Positions 12,723 through 16,962 of a stretch of DNA of 16,962 nt are shown here, in pieces; position 1 is the first letter of the stretch, and every line of letters begins with the position of its first letter. The position numbers and the translations under genes were made by a program. Origin of the DNA: IMCC26256 sp037146835 (GTDB lineage Bacteria; Actinomycetota; Acidimicrobiia; IMCC26256); NCBI GenBank assembly GCA_037146835.1, contig JBAWWI010000043.1:1-16962 (forward strand), given 5' to 3'. Under the pieces are notes generated by a model. The model worked only from the letters and a program-made list of their open reading frames with translations. It searched no databases and was not told the origin of the DNA.

Positions 12723-12725
12723 GAA

Positions 12726-12959
12726 TCAGTCGTCTTTTACTGCGACTGCATTCGGGGTGACATTCATCTTGGGTTCATATGCCTCAGCATCAACAGCTCG
12801 CCCCACGCCGGGGAACTTTAAGTACAGAGCATCGGTGCACTCGGGGCAGCAGCCGTAGAAGCGCATCTCGACTGCAGTGCCGCAGCGCATGCAGAGACGG
12901 CTCTCGGGAACCACATCATCGGGAACGATGGCGGCGATAATCGGGTTGGCTGTGTTCAT
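12726..12959 (-). CDS. Small cysteine-rich (zinc-ribbon-like) protein
   Basis: From ATG 12959 this is 77 residues. Cys23-x2-Cys26 (RLCMRCGTAVEMRF) and Cys37-Cys38-Pro-Glu-Cys41 (YGCCPECTDALYL) give five cysteines in a compact zinc-ribbon-like layout. The rest has no recognisable motif. GGGGGA abuts the ATG and is too close to act as a normal ribosome site. A minus-strand TACGGT (complement of 12967-12972) ends seven bases before the ATG, so a leaderless transcript is likely. A longer frame up to 13061 exists but its extra residues look non-coding. The function is unknown. It converges on the hypothetical gene ending at 12722. Confidence 0.6.
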   Translation of the reverse strand: MNTANPIIAAIVPDDVVPESRLCMRCGTAVEMRFYGCCPECTDALYLKFPGVGRAVDAEAYEPKMNVTPNAVAVKDD

Positions 12960-13067
12960 TCCCCCGACCGTAGGCGCGAGCCATGGGTATTGCGTGGATT
13001 CGGGCGGGACATTAGGAAAAGCCCGTTTTTGGTACCGCGAGCCGGTAGCGTGAGGCCCCATAGCGCT

Positions 13068-13082
13068 TAGGTATTTGACCTA
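13068..13082. promoter_or_regulatory. Inverted repeat upstream of doxX
   Basis: TAGGT-ATTTG-ACCTA is a perfect five-base dyad with a five-base spacer. Its left arm and spacer resemble the TAGGTATTG core of the tandem repeats about 50 bases further on, so one regulator may bind both. It lies about 140 bases before the DoxX gene and about 110 bases from the divergent small gene. Confidence 0.35.
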
Positions 13083-13119
13083 GTTCGGGTGTTTATATGG
13101 TCATGGTGTCCGTGTATCC

Positions 13120-13164
13120 AAGTGTAGGTATTGAAGTGTAGGTATTGAAGTTTAGGTATTGAAG
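13120..13164 (+). repeat. Three 14-bp tandem direct repeats upstream of doxX
   Basis: AAGTGTAGGTATTG occurs at 13120-13133 and 13134-13147, then AAGTTTAGGTATTG at 13148-13161 with one change, followed by a partial AAG. The spacing is exactly 14 bases. The repeats are non-coding and lie 59-103 bases before the DoxX start. They could be binding sites for a regulator (with the dyad at 13068) or simple slippage products. Confidence 0.8.
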
Positions 13165-13222
13165 CGGCTGAGGGATGCAGTGCATTGCAGTGCTCAACGC
13201 CAAATAATCTCTGGAGGAATAA

Positions 13223-13765
13223 ATGTTTACAGTTCAATCTTCATCGACCGGAGCGAATGGCGGCGTGGATGCTGCGCTCCTGATCATTCGTATTGCTCTT
13301 GGAGTCGTGATGATCGCTCACGGGTATAACCACATCTTCCGAGGTGGAAAAATCAAGGGGACTGCCGGTTGGTTTGAGAGCCTTGGAATGAAGCCTGGTG
13401 TGCTTCACGCTTGGACTGCGAGTATCACGGAGTTGGCAGCAGGTGCGATGTTGATCTTCGGGATTGCAACTCCGCTAGCCGCTGCTGGAGTCGTAGGAGT
13501 AATGCTTGTCGCCTTCATAACAAACCACCGTAAGAATGGCTTCTTTATCTTTCGCCCAGGTGAAGGCTATGAGTACGTGCTCACCCTTTTACTGGTGGGG
13601 ATTGCTATCGGCGGATTAGGGGCCGGAAACTGGTCCATCGATCACGCACTTGATATCGGAGACAAAATGCTTGGGTGGCGAGGTCTTGCGATCTCAGCAG
13701 GGCTAGGTGGCGGTGGAGCACTTGCGCTGCTCGCTGTCTTCTATAGGGCGCCTGTCAAAGACTAA
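13223..13765 (+). CDS. DoxX-family membrane protein
   Basis: This 180-residue protein has four to five hydrophobic helices (about 17-36, 61-82, 84-101, 117-134, 153-173). The DoxX signature ALGVVMIAHGYNHIF is followed by GTAGWFESLGMKPGVLHAW, then ELAAGAMLIFGIATPLAA, and later the loop RPGEGYEYVLTLLLVGIAI. DoxX proteins are quinone-linked or redox-associated membrane proteins; in mycobacteria a DoxX member works with superoxide dismutase and a thiol oxidoreductase in oxidative-stress defence. No such partner is visible here. GGAGG at 13213-13217 is the best ribosome site in this region and fixes ATG 13223. The upstream region holds 14-bp tandem repeats and a dyad that suggest dedicated regulation. 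It appears monocistronic and converges on the Etf gene. Confidence 0.88.
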   Translation: MFTVQSSSTGANGGVDAALLIIRIALGVVMIAHGYNHIFRGGKIKGTAGWFESLGMKPGVLHAWTASITELAAGAMLIFGIATPLAAAGVVGVMLVAFITNHRKNGFFIFRPGEGYEYVLTLLLVGIAIGGLGAGNWSIDHALDIGDKMLGWRGLAISAGLGGGGALALLAVFYRAPVKD

Positions 13766-13854
13766 GTATTTAGAAGGACTGTGTAGTTCGCCAGCGTTGC
13801 TCTCCAGCGCTTGAGATGGACGCTCTACAGCTCTCTCTATAAGCGCCTTTGGTC

Positions 13855-15699
13855 TCAGCTCAAGTGTGGTCTGAGGGCGTCTACGAGTAAAGGCAGGACC
13901 TCGCGCCAGTCTCCAACGATGCCAATATCTGCGTAGTTAAAGATTGTGGCATCTGGGTCAGAGTTAATGGCAAGCACGGTGCCGGCCCCGCGGAAGCCCA
14001 CGGAGTGATTTAGTTTTCCTTGGGCGCCTATAGATATGAATAGGCGCGGAGTCACAGAGCTTCCAGTGATGCCGATCTGGCGCCCACGCGGCTGCCACCC
14101 AGCGTCGGTCACTTTTCTTGTAGCACCGATCGGAGCGCCGAGTAACGATGTGAGTGCATCGAGTTGGGAGTACTCATCCGGGTGTACTCCTCTCCCAATC
14201 CCCACTATTCGATGGGATGTCGCGAGCAGGTCGATGGAGTCGTCGCGGGAGCGACTCAGAATCTTCATGCGATGGCGGGCAGCTACGCCGATATGCACAT
14301 TTCGAGGCGGAGAGAACAACGGCCGAGGCGAGGCGCTCGGGAGCAGGCCAGCACGAACCGTCGCAATTTGAATATCCGATCGGCACCCAATAGGCACAAC
14401 GAATGCCCCTCCGAGTGCAGACTTTGTAGCTATAAGGCGGCCTTCTTCCGAGACCGCAAGAGAAACAGCATCGCCGATCATTCCTGCGTTGAGCGCAGCA
14501 GCAGCGCGTGCTCCAACCTCGCGCCCCCAAGCTGTAGATAGAGCCAGAATCGCCCACGGCTGTGCATCGATGGCCCATGCGATAACGGCGGCCGCGGCGT
14601 CCTCTTCCACAAGCGCATTACTCACCTCAATACTCTGCCCAACCCCCCAGCGACCTAGTGCTTGGCCAAGGCCAAAGGCAGTTCCGTCAAAGGTGACCGC
14701 CGCGCAGTACCCGTCAATCTGATCAGCGAGGTTGGCTGCTTTCGCTATGAGATTGCGGCACTGCGCCTCAAGCCCCGGCTCCACGAGCACAGCTATGGAG
14801 GGGCCATCAAGCGCTACCGGCCCTGAGACCGTCTGCGGCTCCTGAATCGAAGCTTCATCGCTGAGCGCATTGCTCTGCAGTAGGAATTCCAGAGCGCGTA
14901 AGACCTGTGATTGCAGAGGTGCATCGGGGTGCCTCTCGCCAGTGCGTGTCAGGTCTATTGCTGTGGGCTCGCCCACCCAAGTAAGCGATCCGGCATCACC
15001 CCACGGACCTTTACCAAGCTGGGATGCGTTCAACTCTGTTATTAGATGCTCCGGTACCTCTGCTCGCCCAGCAGGATCGACCTTTGCAGGCTCGAGAAGT
15101 CTCTCAGCTGTCGTTATAAACGCAGGGAACTCAGCGACTACCTCAAGTATGGACTCGCCGTGCTCGAGGTGTGCGCGCAACTCGCCATTCTCGATCGACC
15201 ACCAGCGAACTCCGGCGAGGAGCGGGAGGTCTAACAACTCTGCGACTGCTGGCGGAACCTGTCCAGTATCTGAGTCAACTGAATTCTTGCCTGCAATTAC
15301 AAGGTCAAACGAAACACTGTCTCTCGTGGAACCGTTTGCCAACGCAGCGGTCCGAAGCACCGTATCCATTGATGCAACGAGTGCTCGCGCCGTCGCGAGA
15401 GTGTCAGAACCAGCGAATTCGGGGCCAACGATATGAATACCGGAGATCTCAACCCCCCTATTCAGTCCCCATGCGATTGCCTCACGAAGCACGTCGACAG
15501 CATCAGGGGGACCAAGAGTGATGACCGTTACGGAGCCTCCATGCTCCCGCACAGCCTCAACGGATGCGGAGACCGCCCGCCTGCAGTAAGGGTTCATCTC
15601 AAGAGCGCAGTTGGATCGGTCTAGGCGGCCATCTGGCCCAATCCGCATCTCTTCAAGAGAGGGAATCTGCTTGACGAGGGTCGCAATCCGGAGCGTCAC
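13855..15699 (-). CDS. Electron transfer flavoprotein, EtfB and EtfA fused in one chain
   Basis: This is a 614-residue single polypeptide. Residues 1-260 are EtfB-like: IATLVKQIPSLEEMRI, ALEMNPYCRRAV, VTVITLGPPDAVDVLREA, and GKNSVDSDTGQVPPAVAELL, the loop that holds AMP in EtfB. Residues 300-614 are EtfA-like: WGREVGARAAAALNAGMIGD, then the FAD domain GRQIGITGSSVTPRLFISIG, HSVG, LAINSDPDATIFNYADIGIV and GDWREVLPLL. The usual SGAIQH of EtfA reads AQGKLNH here, with His565 kept. Etf passes electrons from acyl-CoA and related dehydrogenases to the membrane quinone pool. Normal EtfA and EtfB are separate genes; no dehydrogenase or Etf-quinone oxidoreductase is in the window. The GTG start has AGGG eight bases upstream. 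It is divergent from the ABC ATPase. Confidence 0.93.
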   Translation of the reverse strand: MTLRIATLVKQIPSLEEMRIGPDGRLDRSNCALEMNPYCRRAVSASVEAVREHGGSVTVITLGPPDAVDVLREAIAWGLNRGVEISGIHIVGPEFAGSDTLATARALVASMDTVLRTAALANGSTRDSVSFDLVIAGKNSVDSDTGQVPPAVAELLDLPLLAGVRWWSIENGELRAHLEHGESILEVVAEFPAFITTAERLLEPAKVDPAGRAEVPEHLITELNASQLGKGPWGDAGSLTWVGEPTAIDLTRTGERHPDAPLQSQVLRALEFLLQSNALSDEASIQEPQTVSGPVALDGPSIAVLVEPGLEAQCRNLIAKAANLADQIDGYCAAVTFDGTAFGLGQALGRWGVGQSIEVSNALVEEDAAAAVIAWAIDAQPWAILALSTAWGREVGARAAAALNAGMIGDAVSLAVSEEGRLIATKSALGGAFVVPIGCRSDIQIATVRAGLLPSASPRPLFSPPRNVHIGVAARHRMKILSRSRDDSIDLLATSHRIVGIGRGVHPDEYSQLDALTSLLGAPIGATRKVTDAGWQPRGRQIGITGSSVTPRLFISIGAQGKLNHSVGFRGAGTVLAINSDPDATIFNYADIGIVGDWREVLPLLVDALRPHLS

Positions 15700-15802
15700 A
15701 GGTGGACCCTACCGGGCAATTGCCGCGGAGGTCTAAAAATTTGAGCCTCAGGAAATTATCCAAAGAATGTTCGCCGAAGTTCACTCCAATCACCACCCAA
15801 GC

Positions 15803-15847
15803 GCTCCTCCTCGCGGATAGTCTCCGCGTCAAGCCTTAGGAGGCAGC
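15803..15847 (+). ncRNA. Leader hairpin resembling the msiK RNA motif
   Basis: CGCGGA-TAGTC-TCCGCG (15812-15828) is a perfect inner stem. Directly outside it, GCTCCTCCT (15803-15811) pairs with AGGAGG (15838-15843) and, past one bulged C, with AGC (15845-15847). The nine bases TCAAGCCTT stay as a one-sided bulge between the stems. The 3' arm is the Shine-Dalgarno of the ABC ATPase gene at 15852, so folding hides it. A long hairpin with a large bulge beside the ribosome site of a sugar-ABC ATPase gene in actinobacteria is how I remember the msiK motif (cis-regulatory, ligand unknown). The match is by shape and context only. Confidence 0.5.
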
Positions 15848-15851
15848 CCAA

Positions 15852-16962
15852 ATGGCACGAGTTGTTCTCGATCATGTAACCAAGAAGTACGGCGATGTGG
15901 TCGCAGTCCACGACCTGAGTCTGGAGATACGAGACCGCGAATTCCTAGTCCTTTTAGGGCCATCCGGGTGCGGAAAATCTACCGCTCTGAGGATGATCGC
16001 CGGCCTCGAAGATCTGAGTGGCGGGCAAATTGCTATTGGCGACCGCGTCGTAAACGATGTCGAGCCAAAAGATAGAGATATCGCAATGGTGTTCCAGTCG
16101 TATGCGCTCTATCCGCATATGACAGTTGCGCGAAATATTGAGTTCCCTCTTCGGTCTCGCAAAGTTCCTGAGAATGAGCGCGGACCACTTGTGGAGGAGG
16201 CAGCACGAGCTCTAGGGCTAAGTGACCTCCTAGATAGGAAGCCGGCGCAGCTATCTGGTGGACAGCGTCAGCGCGTCGCTTTAGCTCGCGCCATCGTGCG
16301 CAAGCCCTCGGTATTCCTGATGGATGAGCCATTGAGCAATCTCGACGCCAAATTGCGAGTTCAGACACGCGCCGAGTTGATTGAATTACAGCGTCGTCTC
16401 GATGCGACTGTTGTCTACGTAACCCACGACCAGGTCGAGGCTATGACGATGGGGCATCGAATCGCGATTATGAGCGATGGGGTGCTCCAGCAAGTTGGGC
16501 CTCCACAGGATGTATACGAACGCCCTGCAAATCTCTTCGTCGCCCGCTTTATTGGCGCCCCGCCGATGAACACAATTACAGGCACAATCTCCTCAGAGGG
16601 TGGAGCCCATAAATTGGTTACCGCCGAGGGAGCGATTGCACTCCCGAGCGAGATATCGGGGGCAGCGCGGAATGCAACAGGCCTAGAGGTTGTGCTTGGG
16701 GTTCGCCCTGAGCACGTGCGAATTCTCCCTCACGAGAGCGAGACTCAGTTTGCTCTTGAGGCAACAGTTGCAGTAATCGAGTCGCTAGGGCATGAGAGGC
16801 ATGTTGTGTGCAGGCTCGCTGATGAGCAGATGGTAATTGTGCGTCAGACGGTTGAGACCGAGCGCCCGGTAGAGGGAGCAGCTGTCCGACTCAGCGCCGA
16901 CCCAGTGGGCCTTCACCTTTTTGATGCGGCTACAGGACTGCGCCTTGATGCAGACGATTCTC
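15852..16962 (+). CDS. ugpC: UgpC/MsiK-type sugar ABC transporter ATPase (truncated by window end)
   Basis: 370 codons are present and no stop is reached, but the family is about 360-370 residues long, so little is missing. The N-terminal ATPase domain has Walker A GPSGCGKST (36-44), Q-loop Gln82 (MVFQSYALYPHM), signature LSGGQRQR (134-141), Walker B FLMDEP (155-160), D-loop SNLD and switch His192 (VTHDQVEAMTMG). The C-terminal OB-type regulatory domain is recognised by FIGAPPMNTITG and LGVRPEHVRIL. These ATPases drive import of sugars or glycerol phosphate, often serving several permeases; no permease or binding protein is in the window. AGGAGG eight bases before ATG 15852 fixes the start and is masked by the leader hairpin. 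It is divergent from the fused Etf gene. Confidence 0.93.
   Translation, partial: MARVVLDHVTKKYGDVVAVHDLSLEIRDREFLVLLGPSGCGKSTALRMIAGLEDLSGGQIAIGDRVVNDVEPKDRDIAMVFQSYALYPHMTVARNIEFPLRSRKVPENERGPLVEEAARALGLSDLLDRKPAQLSGGQRQRVALARAIVRKPSVFLMDEPLSNLDAKLRVQTRAELIELQRRLDATVVYVTHDQVEAMTMGHRIAIMSDGVLQQVGPPQDVYERPANLFVARFIGAPPMNTITGTISSEGGAHKLVTAEGAIALPSEISGAARNATGLEVVLGVRPEHVRILPHESETQFALEATVAVIESLGHERHVVCRLADEQMVIVRQTVETERPVEGAAVRLSADPVGLHLFDAATGLRLDADDS

Noticed and set aside
13120..13164. CRISPR array
   Set aside because: The 14-bp units are directly adjacent with no spacers.
14036..15521. Several plus-strand open frames inside the Etf gene
   Set aside because: The minus strand encodes conserved EtfB and EtfA motifs throughout; these are shadows.
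16033..16368. Minus-strand open frame of 111 codons
   Set aside because: It is antisense to the ABC ATPase core (Q-loop to Walker B), a shadow.

Overview
The window looks like chromosomal DNA of a moderately GC-rich actinobacterium. The evidence is a WhiB iron-sulfur regulator, a thioredoxin/mycothiol-type ArsC, a DEDDh exonuclease fused to a GIY-YIG nuclease of the kind common in Actinomycetota, LexA boxes of the CGAAC-N4-GTTCG type, and several starts with no Shine-Dalgarno that look leaderless. An uncultured lineage near Acidimicrobiia would fit the fused EtfB-EtfA and the small zinc-ribbon genes, but that placement is inference.

Layout. 1-430: a LexA box at the left edge and a 52-residue zinc-ribbon gene. 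456-4043: a stretch that looks like a genomic island. A diverged copy of the 3' end of the RNase P RNA gene lies at 456-505 and the intact minus-strand rnpB ends at about 4044, the geometry left by integration into an RNA gene. Between them lie a four-repeat membrane protein (COG4705/DUF347 type), an EamA transporter with a 17-histidine tail, a RelE-type toxin whose antitoxin gene is frameshifted, and a cupredoxin-like lipoprotein with altered copper ligands. No integrase remains. 4044-4845: rnpB and an upstream four-helix membrane gene whose last codons run into rnpB.

5015-10748 is more housekeeping-like: whiB, trpD with a coupled zinc-ribbon membrane protein, the minus-strand DEDDh/GIY-YIG nuclease with a near-perfect LexA box just upstream of its start, then a divergent pair coding for a zinc-ribbon protein and a coiled-coil plus NYN/YacP-like nuclease protein.

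10783-12234 is a compact arsenic operon, arsR-aqpS-arsC, with overlapping genes and a likely leaderless, ArsR-repressed promoter. No arsenite pump is present: ArsC would make arsenite and the AqpS channel would let it out. 12300-13765 holds two small cysteine-rich proteins (one behind a hairpin that hides its ribosome site) and a DoxX membrane protein behind three 14-bp tandem repeats. 13855-15699 codes for EtfB and EtfA as one chain. Divergent from it is a UgpC/MsiK-type sugar ABC ATPase, cut by the window end, with a bulged leader hairpin that pairs with its Shine-Dalgarno and resembles the actinobacterial msiK RNA motif.

The strongest leads are the SOS box on the nuclease gene, the rnpB-anchored island, the two RNA leaders that mask ribosome sites, the broken antitoxin beside an intact toxin, and the pump-less ars operon. 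I did not see a wholly new multi-gene system that I could defend.
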